The notes under the pieces are model-generated. The model had not been told where the DNA came from, did no database searches, and saw only the letters and a program-made list of their open reading frames with translations. A stretch of 64,000 nucleotides of DNA, taken from contig JBJEHU010000037.1 of the NCBI GenBank assembly GCA_051876355.1, positions 186,001 through 250,000 on the forward strand. Direction: 5' to 3'. Numbering within the stretch: position 1 is the stretch's first letter; each line of letters starts with the position of its first letter. This document shows, piece by piece, positions 42,797 to 51,019 of the stretch. The DNA is from Olsenella_L sp051876355. Its GTDB lineage: Bacteria > Actinomycetota > Coriobacteriia > Coriobacteriales > Atopobiaceae. The position numbers and the translations under genes are program-made.

Positions 42797-43966
42797 ATGG
42801 ACTTCACGCTCAACCGCGAACAGGAGCTTGCCCGGTCGATGTTCCGGCAGTTCGCAGAGGAGAAGGTTGCCCCTCTCGCAAAGGAGGTCGACGCCGAAGA
42901 ACGCTTTCCGGAAGAGAATGTGCGCCTCATGGCCAGCCTAGGCATGCTCGGCATCTTCGTTCCCCGGAAGTGGGGAGGAGCCGGTGCCGACGAGCTCACC
43001 TATGCGATGGCCGTGGAGGAGCTCTCGAAGAAGTGCGCCACGACCGGCGTCATCCTCTCGGGACACTCGAGCCTCGGCACGGCACCGATCTTGGATGCCG
43101 GAACCGATGAGCAGCGCGAGCGCTACCTCCCGAAGCTTGCCTCGGGAGAGTGGCTTGCCGCATTTGCGCTCACCGAGCCCGGTGCCGGCACCGATGCCCA
43201 GGGCCTCGAGACGAGGGCCGAGAAGACAGAGGGCGGCTGGGTCCTGAATGGCACGAAGATCTTCATAACGAACGCAGGCTATGCCCACGTCTTCATCATC
43301 TTTGCGGTCACGGGCACCCGAGAGGATGCACGAGGCCGGAAGAAGAAGGAGATCTCTGCCTTCATCGTCGAGCGCACCGACCCCGGCTTCTCCGTCGGCA
43401 AGCCCGAAGACAAGATGGGCATCCGCGGCTCTTCGACCTGCGAGCTCATCATGCAGGACTGCTTCGTGCCCGAGGGCCGCATGCTCGGAGCGCAGGGCAG
43501 AGGATTCGCGCTTGCGATGAAGACGCTCGACGGCGGACGCATCGGCATCGCTGCCCAGGCGCTTGGCATTGCTCAGGGAGCGATCGACGAGACGGTGGCC
43601 TATGTGAAGGAGCGCGTGCAGTTCGGGCGTTCGCTCGCTGCCTTCCAGAACACGCAGTTCGAGCTCGCCGAGATGCAGGCACGCACCGACGCTGCCCGCT
43701 ACCTCGTCTACCGGGCAGCACTTGCAAAGCAGGCTGTCATGGACGGTCGCGCGAAGAGCTGCTCTGTCGAGTCGGCAGAGGCAAAGCTCATCGCCGCCCG
43801 CACCGCGATGGATGTGACGACGAGATGCCTCCAGCTTTTCGGCGGCTACGGCTATACCCGCGACTATCCGATCGAGCGCATGATGCGCGATGCGAAGATC
43901 ACCGAAATCTATGAAGGCACGAGCGAGGTCCAGATGATGGTCATCTCGAGTGCGCTTCTCAGGTAG
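42797..43966 (+). CDS. bcd: Acyl-CoA dehydrogenase (butyryl-CoA dehydrogenase)
   Basis: Reduces crotonyl-CoA to butyryl-CoA, with electrons from the adjacent EtfBA. It encodes 389 residues of the FAD-dependent acyl-CoA dehydrogenase family: FALTEPGAGTDAQG and KIFITNAGYA for FAD/substrate, and the catalytic base E373 in IYEGTSEVQ. ATG at 42797 follows AGGAG. Together with etfB and etfA it has the order typical of bifurcating Bcd-Etf complexes. Confidence 0.9.
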   Translation: MDFTLNREQELARSMFRQFAEEKVAPLAKEVDAEERFPEENVRLMASLGMLGIFVPRKWGGAGADELTYAMAVEELSKKCATTGVILSGHSSLGTAPILDAGTDEQRERYLPKLASGEWLAAFALTEPGAGTDAQGLETRAEKTEGGWVLNGTKIFITNAGYAHVFIIFAVTGTREDARGRKKKEISAFIVERTDPGFSVGKPEDKMGIRGSSTCELIMQDCFVPEGRMLGAQGRGFALAMKTLDGGRIGIAAQALGIAQGAIDETVAYVKERVQFGRSLAAFQNTQFELAEMQARTDAARYLVYRAALAKQAVMDGRAKSCSVESAEAKLIAARTAMDVTTRCLQLFGGYGYTRDYPIERMMRDAKITEIYEGTSEVQMMVISSALLR

Positions 43967-43977
43967 GGAGGGAGCAC

Positions 43978-44772
43978 ATGAAGGCTATCGTCTGCGCGAA
44001 GCAGGTGCCCGATACCTCAGGCCCGGTGGCCGTGAAGGAATCGGGACAGCTCGACCGCGCTGCCATGAAGGCAATCGTGAACCCTGACGATCTCAACGCG
44101 CTCGAAGCAGCGCTCGAGCTGAAGGATGAGTGTGGCTGCGAGGTCATCGTCCTCTCCATGGGGCCGAAGCAGGCAGAAGGCATGCTGCGGGAGCTCCTTG
44201 CCCGCGGAGCGGACAGGGCTGTGCTCGTCTCGGGCCGCGAGTTCGGCGGCTCCGATACGTTTGCGACAAGCCAGATTCTCGCTGCTGCAATCAACAGGAT
44301 CGGCCTTGTAGACGACGATATCGTCTTCTGCGGGCGCCAGGCCATCGACGGCGACACGGCACAGGTAGGTCCGCAGATTGCGGAGAAGCTCGGCATTCCC
44401 CAGGTCTCCTATGTCTCGAAGATCGAGCGTACGGAATCTGAGCTTTTGCTCCGGCGCGAGCTTGAGGATGGCTCCTTTGCCATCTCCTGCCCGACGCCCT
44501 GCCTCCTCACCTGCATCAAGGAGCTCAACGAGCCGCGCTATATGAACCTGCGCGACATATGGGACGCCTGGGAAAAGCCGCTTCAGGTCTTCGGCTACGA
44601 AGACCTGAAGGACGATCCGCTGATCGAGACCGACACGATCGGCCTCAAGGGAAGCCCGACGAACGTCTGGAAGAGCTTCGCGCCGCCCCAGAAAGGCGCG
44701 GGGCAGATGCTCGTCGGTCCCGATCCTGCCCACCAGCTTGCGTGTGCCCTCGATGCACGCCATCTGATCTGA
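43978..44772 (+). CDS. etfB: Electron transfer flavoprotein beta subunit
   Basis: With EtfA shuttles electrons to butyryl-CoA dehydrogenase. In bifurcating complexes it binds NADH and an extra FAD. It encodes 264 residues; CAKQVPDT at the N terminus and CGRQAIDGDTAQVGPQIAEKLG around residues 118-139 (DGDTAQVGP from D124), the motif shared by clostridial-type EtfB. GGGAGGGAG precedes ATG 43978. Bifurcation to ferredoxin is inferred from family resemblance only. Confidence 0.93.
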   Translation: MKAIVCAKQVPDTSGPVAVKESGQLDRAAMKAIVNPDDLNALEAALELKDECGCEVIVLSMGPKQAEGMLRELLARGADRAVLVSGREFGGSDTFATSQILAAAINRIGLVDDDIVFCGRQAIDGDTAQVGPQIAEKLGIPQVSYVSKIERTESELLLRRELEDGSFAISCPTPCLLTCIKELNEPRYMNLRDIWDAWEKPLQVFGYEDLKDDPLIETDTIGLKGSPTNVWKSFAPPQKGAGQMLVGPDPAHQLACALDARHLI

Positions 44773-44786
44773 GAAGGAGGAAAGCC

Positions 44787-45884
44787 ATGCCAGATATGAC
44801 AGAAAGCCGCGATGTCTGGGTCTTCTGCGAGCAGCGCGCAGGCGAGCTTCTGCCTGTCAGCTTCGAGCTCGTCAGCGAAGCGCGAAGGCTTGCAGACGAT
44901 CTCGGCCAGCGTGTCGTGGCGCTCCTCTTCGGAGGCCAGGGCATCGCCGGGAAGGCAGCAGAGCTCGGCGGCTACGGCGCCGACGAAGTGCGCGTCCAGG
45001 AAAGCGAGGAGCTTGCCGTCTATACGACGGATGCCTATGCAAAGGCGCTCTGCGAAGAGGTCGAGGCACACCATCCAGCCATCCTCCTCATTGGTGCGAC
45101 GACGATCGGACGCGATCTGGCGCCCAGATGCGCCGCCCGGCTCCATACAGGCCTTACCGCCGACACGACGCACCTCGATGTGGATACCGGCAAATACCTC
45201 CAGTTCCTCCGCGAGACCTCGACGCTCGATGTCTCGAAGATCAAGGCGGATGCAGACGACCGGAACCTCAAGATGACAAGACCTGCATTCGGCGGGCATC
45301 TCATGGCAACGATCGTCTGTCCGCGCTTCAGGCCGCAGATGGCAACGGTCAGGCCTGGCGTGATGGTCCGTGCTCCGTTCGACGAGGAGCGCGCCCGCAC
45401 GTGCAGGGTCATCACTGACCCCTGCGATGTCACGGCGTCTGACATCCGCGCCCGTGTCGTCTCGTGGGAGAGATCTGCTCGCCCCCAGGCAGATCTCTCC
45501 TCGGCAGACGTCGTCGTCGCGGTCGGCCGTGGCATTGCCAAGGACCCCGAACGCGGCCTTGCGCTTGCAGCAGAGCTTGCCGAAGCACTGGGCGGTGTCG
45601 TCGCAGCATCCCGTGCTGCCGTCGATGCCGGCTGGGCAGATCCCTCGCAGCAGGTCGGCCAGACCGGACAGACCGTGCGTCCGAAGCTCTACATCGCACT
45701 CGGCATCTCCGGTGCCATACAGCATGCCGCCGGCATGCGCGATGCGGGCACGATCGTCGCGATCAACAGGGATCCGGAAGCCCCGATCTTCGAGATTGCA
45801 GATCTCGGCATTGCAGGAGACCTCTTCAGGATCGTCCCCGAGCTCCTGAAGGACATCACGGCGCTCCGTGCCATCAAGGTCTAG
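44787..45884 (+). CDS. etfA: Electron transfer flavoprotein alpha subunit
   Basis: FAD-carrying partner of EtfB. It encodes 365 residues; the C-terminal FAD domain has GRGIAKDPERG, QVGQTGQTVRPKLYIAL (from Q289) and GISGAIQHAAGM, then INRDPEAPIFE. AAGGAGG sits 6 bases before ATG 44787. There is no N-terminal ferredoxin extension of the kind seen in CarE. It is followed by a 204-base gap before the fused dehydrogenase. Confidence 0.93.
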   Translation: MPDMTESRDVWVFCEQRAGELLPVSFELVSEARRLADDLGQRVVALLFGGQGIAGKAAELGGYGADEVRVQESEELAVYTTDAYAKALCEEVEAHHPAILLIGATTIGRDLAPRCAARLHTGLTADTTHLDVDTGKYLQFLRETSTLDVSKIKADADDRNLKMTRPAFGGHLMATIVCPRFRPQMATVRPGVMVRAPFDEERARTCRVITDPCDVTASDIRARVVSWERSARPQADLSSADVVVAVGRGIAKDPERGLALAAELAEALGGVVAASRAAVDAGWADPSQQVGQTGQTVRPKLYIALGISGAIQHAAGMRDAGTIVAINRDPEAPIFEIADLGIAGDLFRIVPELLKDITALRAIKV

Positions 45885-46088
45885 GCCACAGGAGCGTCCA
45901 GACAGAGCCAGGAAACAGAGAGGACGGTGAGGCACATGGCGCAGCCTTCCCGCAGAGGCCAGAAGAAGTCTGGCAGAAGGGCCGGGGCAGATGTCCCGGA
46001 AAAGGCGCCCAGAAAAGACGCAGCCGCAGCAGCACAGCCGAAATCCAAGCATGCAGCACCCGATATGAAGAAAGAGAAAGGCACAGAT
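45885..46088 (+). other. Low-codon-bias gap between etfA and the fused dehydrogenase
   Basis: The frame of the next gene is open from GTG 45927 or ATG 45936 through this stretch and would encode a Lys/Arg/Ala-rich tail. By eye only about half of its third positions are G or C, against a large majority in the neighbouring genes. The acyl-CoA dehydrogenase homology begins at 46089. I treat it as a spacer with an unidentified promoter or leader, though a translated disordered tail is not excluded. Confidence 0.5.
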
Positions 46089-48029
46089 ATGCTGTTCCAG
46101 ACAACCGAGGAGCATGAGAAGCTCCGTCAGGCAATCAGGAAGTTCGCCGAAGAAGAGATTGCGCCCATCGCGTTCGAGCTCGACGAGGAGAACAAGTTCC
46201 CCGACGAGGTCGTGGCCGATCTCGGAAGGAACGGATGGATGGGCATTCCCTATCCCAAGGAGTACGGCGGCGCAGGACTCGATGTCGTAAGCTATGCTAT
46301 CGCCGTCGAGGAGCTCTCCCGCGTCGATGGCGGAGCAGGCGTCATCCTCTCTGCCCACACGTCGCTCGGCACCTATCCGATCGCTGCCTTCGGCACCGAA
46401 GAGCAGAAGCAGAAGTATCTCGTCCCGCTCTGCCGCGGCGAGAAGATCGGCGCCTTCGGCCTGACCGAGGAGAACGCAGGATCTGACGCATCCGGCACCC
46501 AGACGACCGCCATCGACAAGGGCGACTACTGGCTCCTCAATGGCACGAAGATCTTCATCACGAATGCCCCGAAGGCAGACACCTACGTCGTCTTCGCCTC
46601 GACGGCGCCCGAGCTCGGCAACCACGGCATCTCTGCCTTCATCGTCGAGAAGGGCTGGGAGGGCTTCACGTTCTCCGACCATTACAACAAGATGGGCATC
46701 CGTTCGTCCTCGACGGCCGAGCTCCACTTCAACAATGTGAAGGTGCCGAAGGAGAACCTGCTCGGCGAAGAGGGCAAGGGCTTCAAGATCGCAATGGCAA
46801 CGCTCGATGGCGGCCGCATCGGCATCGCCTCCCAGGCACTTGGCATCGCCCAGGGCGCCTACGAGAAGGCACGCGACTATGCACGCGAGCGCGTCCAGTT
46901 CTCAGCACCCATCGGCGTGAACCAGGGCGTCTCGTTCAAGATCGCCGAGAGCGCGACGAAGATCCGTGCTGCCCGCTACCTTGTCTACTCGGCAGCGGAG
47001 CTCAAGGAGAACCATGCTCCGCGCTATGGCCGCGAGGCAGCGATGGCAAAGATGTTCGCCTCCGAAGTTGCGCTCGAGGTCACGAACGACGCCCTCCAGA
47101 TCCACGGCGGCAGCGGCTTCATCAAGGGCATGGATGTCGAGCGCTACTACCGCGACGCGAAGATCACGACGATCTACGAGGGCACGAACGAGATCATGCG
47201 TGTCGTCATCTCTGCCTATGAGCTCGGAAAGCTCGGCAAGAAGGACAGCGGCAAGAAGAAGAGCGCACGCGACCTCTTCGGTCCCGTGATGCCGCAGACC
47301 GGCCCCCGCAAGCTCCAGATCTTCGCTGACGCAGACCAGAAGAAGAACGTCGAGGCAGTCGTGGCGGCGCTTGTGGCAGATGGCTATGACTTCTCTGTCG
47401 GCATCCCGGCCGATACGCCTATCGCCGATGCGCAGCGCGTCGTCTCTGCCGGCGTCGGCATTGGATCGGCGGACAACATGTACCTCATCGAGGAGCTTGC
47501 CCATGCAGCAGGCGCTGCCATCGGCTCCTCGCGTCCCGTCGCCGAGAAGCTCAAGTATGTGCCGCTCAACCGCTATGTCGGCATGTCCGGCCAGAAGTTC
47601 ACGGGCAACCTCTACATCGCCTGCGGCATCTCGGGCGCCAAGCAGCACCTCAAGGGCATCAAGGATGCCTCGACGATTGTCGCTGTCAACACGAACCCGA
47701 ATGCGCCGATCTTCAAGAACTGCGATTACGGCATCGTCGGCGATGTCCAGGAAGTCCTGCCGCTTCTTGCCGATGCGTTCGGCCGCGGCGAGAAGGAGCC
47801 GGCAGGGGAGATGGTGAAGATCAAGCGTCCGCACCTTCCGAAGCCCGATCCCATCGGCCCCACGATGGTCTGCTCGGGATGCGGCCATGAGTACCACCCG
47901 GAGGAAGGCGACCCCGAGGCAGACATCGCGCCGGGCACGCTCTTCTCCGAGCTTCCCGAGGATTGGGTCTGCCCCGAGTGCGCCGAGCCGAAGGACCACT
48001 TCATCGACCGCGCAACCCTGGGCCTCTGA
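46089..48029 (+). CDS. Acyl-CoA dehydrogenase / EtfA-like / rubredoxin fusion
   Basis: A single 646-residue chain. Residues 1-380 are a full acyl-CoA dehydrogenase (LTEENAGSDASG; catalytic base E364 in IYEGTNEI). About 405-575 resemble the FAD-binding C-domain of EtfA (YVGMSGQKFTGNLYIACGIS, GAKQHLKGI, NTNPNAPIF). The last 60 residues are a rubredoxin with iron ligands C595, C598, C628 and C631 (CSGCGHEY...WVCPECAE). It probably reduces or oxidises an acyl-CoA using electrons passed through its own FAD and iron centre. ATG 46089 has AAAGG upstream; longer starts at 45927/45936 are possible. I recall similar fusions in butyrate-forming Firmicutes, but their role is unsettled. Confidence 0.88.
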   Translation: MLFQTTEEHEKLRQAIRKFAEEEIAPIAFELDEENKFPDEVVADLGRNGWMGIPYPKEYGGAGLDVVSYAIAVEELSRVDGGAGVILSAHTSLGTYPIAAFGTEEQKQKYLVPLCRGEKIGAFGLTEENAGSDASGTQTTAIDKGDYWLLNGTKIFITNAPKADTYVVFASTAPELGNHGISAFIVEKGWEGFTFSDHYNKMGIRSSSTAELHFNNVKVPKENLLGEEGKGFKIAMATLDGGRIGIASQALGIAQGAYEKARDYARERVQFSAPIGVNQGVSFKIAESATKIRAARYLVYSAAELKENHAPRYGREAAMAKMFASEVALEVTNDALQIHGGSGFIKGMDVERYYRDAKITTIYEGTNEIMRVVISAYELGKLGKKDSGKKKSARDLFGPVMPQTGPRKLQIFADADQKKNVEAVVAALVADGYDFSVGIPADTPIADAQRVVSAGVGIGSADNMYLIEELAHAAGAAIGSSRPVAEKLKYVPLNRYVGMSGQKFTGNLYIACGISGAKQHLKGIKDASTIVAVNTNPNAPIFKNCDYGIVGDVQEVLPLLADAFGRGEKEPAGEMVKIKRPHLPKPDPIGPTMVCSGCGHEYHPEEGDPEADIAPGTLFSELPEDWVCPECAEPKDHFIDRATLGL

Positions 48030-48046
48030 GACTGACATCGATTTGC

Positions 48047-48065
48047 GGGGCCCGCATCGGGCCCC
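48047..48065 (+). other. Hairpin before the flavodiiron gene
   Basis: Perfect 7-bp stem GGGGCCC / GGGCCCC with a 5-base loop, no T-run, directly ahead of the ribosome-binding site. It may modulate mRNA stability between the two genes. Confidence 0.4.
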
Positions 48066-48080
48066 TATGGAAGGAGCAAC

Positions 48081-49343
48081 ATGCACTGCGTACGCAATGT
48101 CACCGATGACATCTACTGGATTGGTGCAAACGACCACAGGACCCATCTCTTCGAGAATGTCCATCCCATCCCGTACGGCGTCTCGTACAACTCCTATGTC
48201 CTCCTCGACGAGAAGACGGCGCTCTTCGACTCCGTCGACTGGTCGATTACGCGCGAGATGCTCGAGAACCTCAAGTTTGTGCTCGATGGACGCAAGCTCG
48301 ACTACATAGTCGTGAACCACCTCGAGCCCGACCACTGCGCCTCGATGGTCGAGGTGCTCGCCCTCTATCCTGACTGCCAGATCGTATCGACCGAGAAGTC
48401 GTTCATGCTCATGCACAACTTCGGCTACGATATCGACTCACACAGCCAGATCCAGGTCGCAGAGGGCGATACGCTCTCGTTCGGCAAGCACGAAGTGACG
48501 TTCATCGAGGCACCGATGGTCCACTGGCCTGAGGTCATGGTCACGCTCGACCTCACGGACGGCGTCCTCTTCTCTGCCGATGCGTTCGGCAGCTTCAAGG
48601 CGATCGACGGCCGCCTCTGGGCAGACGAGTGCGACTGGGACCGCGAGTTCCTCGATGAGGCAAGGCGCTACCACTGCAACATCGTCGGCAAGTATGGCCC
48701 GCATGTGCAGCTGCTGCTCAAGAAGGCAGCAGGCGTCCTCGACAAGATCAAGATCGTAGTGCCGCTCCACGGGCCCCTCTACCGCACGCCTGAGGACATC
48801 ATGCGCTACATCGACAAGCTCAACCACTGGGCAAGCTATACGCCCGAGGAGAAGGGCGTCCTTGTTGCCTATGCCTCGATGTATGGGAACACGGAGAATG
48901 CCGTGCAGTGCCTGGCTGCCGAGCTCTGCAAGCGCGGCGTCACGAACGTGAAGCTCTGCGATGTCTCGACGACGCAGGCATCCTATCTCATTGCAGACAT
49001 GTTCCGCCTCTCGCACATCGTGCTTGCCTCGCCGACGTACAACCTGAGCATCTATCCTGTCATGGAGAGCCTGCTTTCCGAGATGAAGATGCTGAACCTC
49101 CAGAACCGCCATATCGCGCTCGTGGAGAATGGCTCGTGGGCCTGCACGGTCGGCGACCTGATGGAGGACTACATCGACGAGAACATGAAGGACATGGAAG
49201 TCCTGAACGAGCGTCTCTCGATGTCCTCCTCGCTTCCCGAGTCCAAGGGCCGCGAGGTCGAGTCCCTCGCCCAGGCCATCGCCGACTCGATGGAAGAGGT
49301 CACGTGCGACTGCTCGAAGCGTTTCGAGAAGAAGCAGAAGTAG
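48081..49343 (+). CDS. fprA: Flavodiiron protein (A-type flavoprotein)
   Basis: A soluble four-electron O2 reductase and/or NO reductase protecting anaerobes. It encodes 420 residues: a metallo-beta-lactamase-like diiron domain (1-250) with H80, E82, D84, H85 (HLEPDHCAS) and further ligands in PMVHWPE and VPLHGP, then a flavodoxin domain (from about 258) with AYASMYGNTENAV. AAGGAG precedes ATG 48081. Such enzymes normally take electrons from rubredoxin, and the gene just upstream carries a rubredoxin domain. It is the last gene of the cluster, followed by a terminator. Confidence 0.93.
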   Translation: MHCVRNVTDDIYWIGANDHRTHLFENVHPIPYGVSYNSYVLLDEKTALFDSVDWSITREMLENLKFVLDGRKLDYIVVNHLEPDHCASMVEVLALYPDCQIVSTEKSFMLMHNFGYDIDSHSQIQVAEGDTLSFGKHEVTFIEAPMVHWPEVMVTLDLTDGVLFSADAFGSFKAIDGRLWADECDWDREFLDEARRYHCNIVGKYGPHVQLLLKKAAGVLDKIKIVVPLHGPLYRTPEDIMRYIDKLNHWASYTPEEKGVLVAYASMYGNTENAVQCLAAELCKRGVTNVKLCDVSTTQASYLIADMFRLSHIVLASPTYNLSIYPVMESLLSEMKMLNLQNRHIALVENGSWACTVGDLMEDYIDENMKDMEVLNERLSMSSSLPESKGREVESLAQAIADSMEEVTCDCSKRFEKKQK

Positions 49344-49367
49344 GGAAGAGCAGCATATGAGCTTGCT

Positions 49368-49397
49368 GGGGCAGGTGCCAGATGGCGCCTGCCCCTT
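49368..49397 (+). terminator. Terminator of the butyrate/flavodiiron cluster
   Basis: GGGGCAGGTGCC / GGCGCCTGCCCC, a 12-bp stem with one G-U pair and a 4-base loop; the U-tract is short (TTGCC). Confidence 0.7.
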
Positions 49398-49466
49398 GCC
49401 TGTGGGGAGACTGTCTGGTTCGCGCTAGAATCTGCTTGATGGGGAGGCATGTGCTGAGGAGGCGCG

Positions 49467-50339
49467 ATGGAGGCAGATGCAGGATGCACGGGCACGGGCG
49501 GACTGCTGGACGATGCTTCAGATCTCGTGCGCATCGTCGAGGCGACCGGGTCCACGAACGACGACGTGCTGAAGCTGGCAGAAGATGGCGCTCCTGAAGG
49601 TGCGGCAATCTGCGCAAGGCGGCAGACGACAGGCCGCGGTCGGCGCGGCCACAGCTGGGTCTCGCCTCCAGGCGGCCTCTATCTGAGCGTGCTCCTGAGG
49701 CCGCAGGCAGATGAGCGGGCCTCGTCAGGCCTTCCTGCGGTCACGGCGCTTGCCGTGCTCAGCAGCCTCCGCGCTCTCGGAGCAGAAGGCATCTGCCTCA
49801 AGTGGCCGAACGATATCGTGCTCAGAGCTCCTGATGGCATGCTTGCAAAGCTCGGCGGCATCCTCGTCGAGTCGAGGCGCGAGAGCGGGGGAGCCTGGCT
49901 TGCAGTCTCAGGCATAGGCCTCAACCTGGTGAGGCCTGAGATTGAAAAGATCGTGCCGGCCCGGGTGCATGACGGGATGGCACGGCCGCTTCCTGCTGCC
50001 TATCTCGAAGATGCCATGGCAGGTGCCGTGCCCGATCTTCTCGGGGAGGAGTTCTCTGCGCTTGCAGGAAGCATCACGGCTTCTCTTGTCGCGATGTCGC
50101 GCGCATGGGCGAAAGCGGTCGTGCCCGAGGAAGGGCCACTTGCGCCGATAGGGAAGGATTTCGAGCGCGAGATTGCCTATCTCGGTGACGGCGTGTCTGC
50201 CATAGCTCCCTCCGGCGCGGTGCTGGCGGAGGGCACGTTTGCCGGCATCGACGCCTGGGGAAGGGCGCGGGTCGTCTCTTGTGATGGGGCCGAGCATGCC
50301 TTCCTTCCGGAAGAGGCCTCGCTTCGTTCCTGCCGATGA
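49467..50339 (+). CDS. birA: Biotin--[acetyl-CoA-carboxylase] ligase, no DNA-binding domain
   Basis: Attaches biotin to the AccB carrier protein. It encodes 290 residues: ATGSTNDD, the biotinyl-AMP loop GRGRRG at 56-61, KWPNDI and KLGGILVE, then a C-terminal SH3-like cap. There is no N-terminal helix-turn-helix, so it is an enzyme only and not a repressor. GAGGAGG precedes ATG 49467. It lies directly ahead of the fatty-acid block that encodes its substrate AccB; a -10-like TAGAAT is at 49426-49431. Confidence 0.93.
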   Translation: MEADAGCTGTGGLLDDASDLVRIVEATGSTNDDVLKLAEDGAPEGAAICARRQTTGRGRRGHSWVSPPGGLYLSVLLRPQADERASSGLPAVTALAVLSSLRALGAEGICLKWPNDIVLRAPDGMLAKLGGILVESRRESGGAWLAVSGIGLNLVRPEIEKIVPARVHDGMARPLPAAYLEDAMAGAVPDLLGEEFSALAGSITASLVAMSRAWAKAVVPEEGPLAPIGKDFEREIAYLGDGVSAIAPSGAVLAEGTFAGIDAWGRARVVSCDGAEHAFLPEEASLRSCR

Positions 50340-50380
50340 TTGGCAGATATGTGGACATGGCGCGCAGAGCATGAAGACGC

Positions 50381-50410
50381 TTCACATCCGAAAATGATTA
50401 GTTAGACTAA
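50381..50410 (+). promoter_or_regulatory. Promoter and candidate FabT-like operator of the fatty-acid operon
   Basis: TTCACA (50381-50386) and TAGACT (50403-50408) are 16 bases apart. The inverted repeat TTAGT-TAG-ACTAA (50398-50410) overlaps the -10, where a MarR-type repressor would block polymerase. The local A/T content is higher than in the flanking genes. Confidence 0.6.
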
Positions 50411-50463
50411 ATAATTGTCCTGAGACTGGTATCGCAGAGCAGAAACCAGGAGGAGAGACAGAC

Positions 50464-51018
50464 GTGGAAATGCGCGAGCTTCATGAGGAAGCGGCACCGA
50501 TCATCGACGTGGATGACGACTCGGCGTTCATCGGCGAGATATCGCGTCTTCTGAGCAGCACGTTCGAGGCCATCATCCGTCTTGAGGACTGCGTCTACCG
50601 CTCCCATGGGATGGATCTCACGAACTCCGAGCTGAACCTGCTCTCGACAGTCGGCAAGGCAGTGCTTGTCGGACATCGAGCGCTTAGCATGTCGGAGATT
50701 GCCGACGCTCTCGGAATCAAGCGTCCTTCCGCCACAGCCGTCGTCAAGAGGCTCGAGGCAAAAGGCTATATAGAGCGCAGACGGAGCGCAGACGATGCGC
50801 GCCGCATCGATGTGACGCTGACCCGCAAGGGCGAATGCGTCTACCGCATCCATGCAATATTCAACCGCAAGATGGCAGCAGAGATTTCCCGTGGCCAGTC
50901 AACAGAGGAGCGCCAGGTGCTTCTCCAGGGCATACGCCGTCTCGAGCATGCCTATACCGAGGCAGAGCGTGCTGCCATGCAGGCAGTTGCCCAGGCGCCT
51001 CGTGCAGGAAGGGGCTAG
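50464..51018 (+). CDS. fabT: MarR-family regulator of fatty-acid synthesis (FabT-like)
   Basis: Probably represses the fab/acc operon when acyl-ACP is plentiful, as FabT does in streptococci; this role is inferred from position. It encodes 184 residues with a central winged helix (ALSMSEIADALGIKRPSATAVVKRLEAKGYIERR) followed by the wing SADDARRIDVTLTRKG. The flanking helices give dimerisation. The extra 20 acidic N-terminal residues and a basic tail make it longer than typical FabT (about 145). AGGAGGAG lies 8 bases before GTG 50464. It is 1 base from fabH. Confidence 0.75.
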   Translation: MEMRELHEEAAPIIDVDDDSAFIGEISRLLSSTFEAIIRLEDCVYRSHGMDLTNSELNLLSTVGKAVLVGHRALSMSEIADALGIKRPSATAVVKRLEAKGYIERRRSADDARRIDVTLTRKGECVYRIHAIFNRKMAAEISRGQSTEERQVLLQGIRRLEHAYTEAERAAMQAVAQAPRAGRG

Positions 51019-51019
51019 C

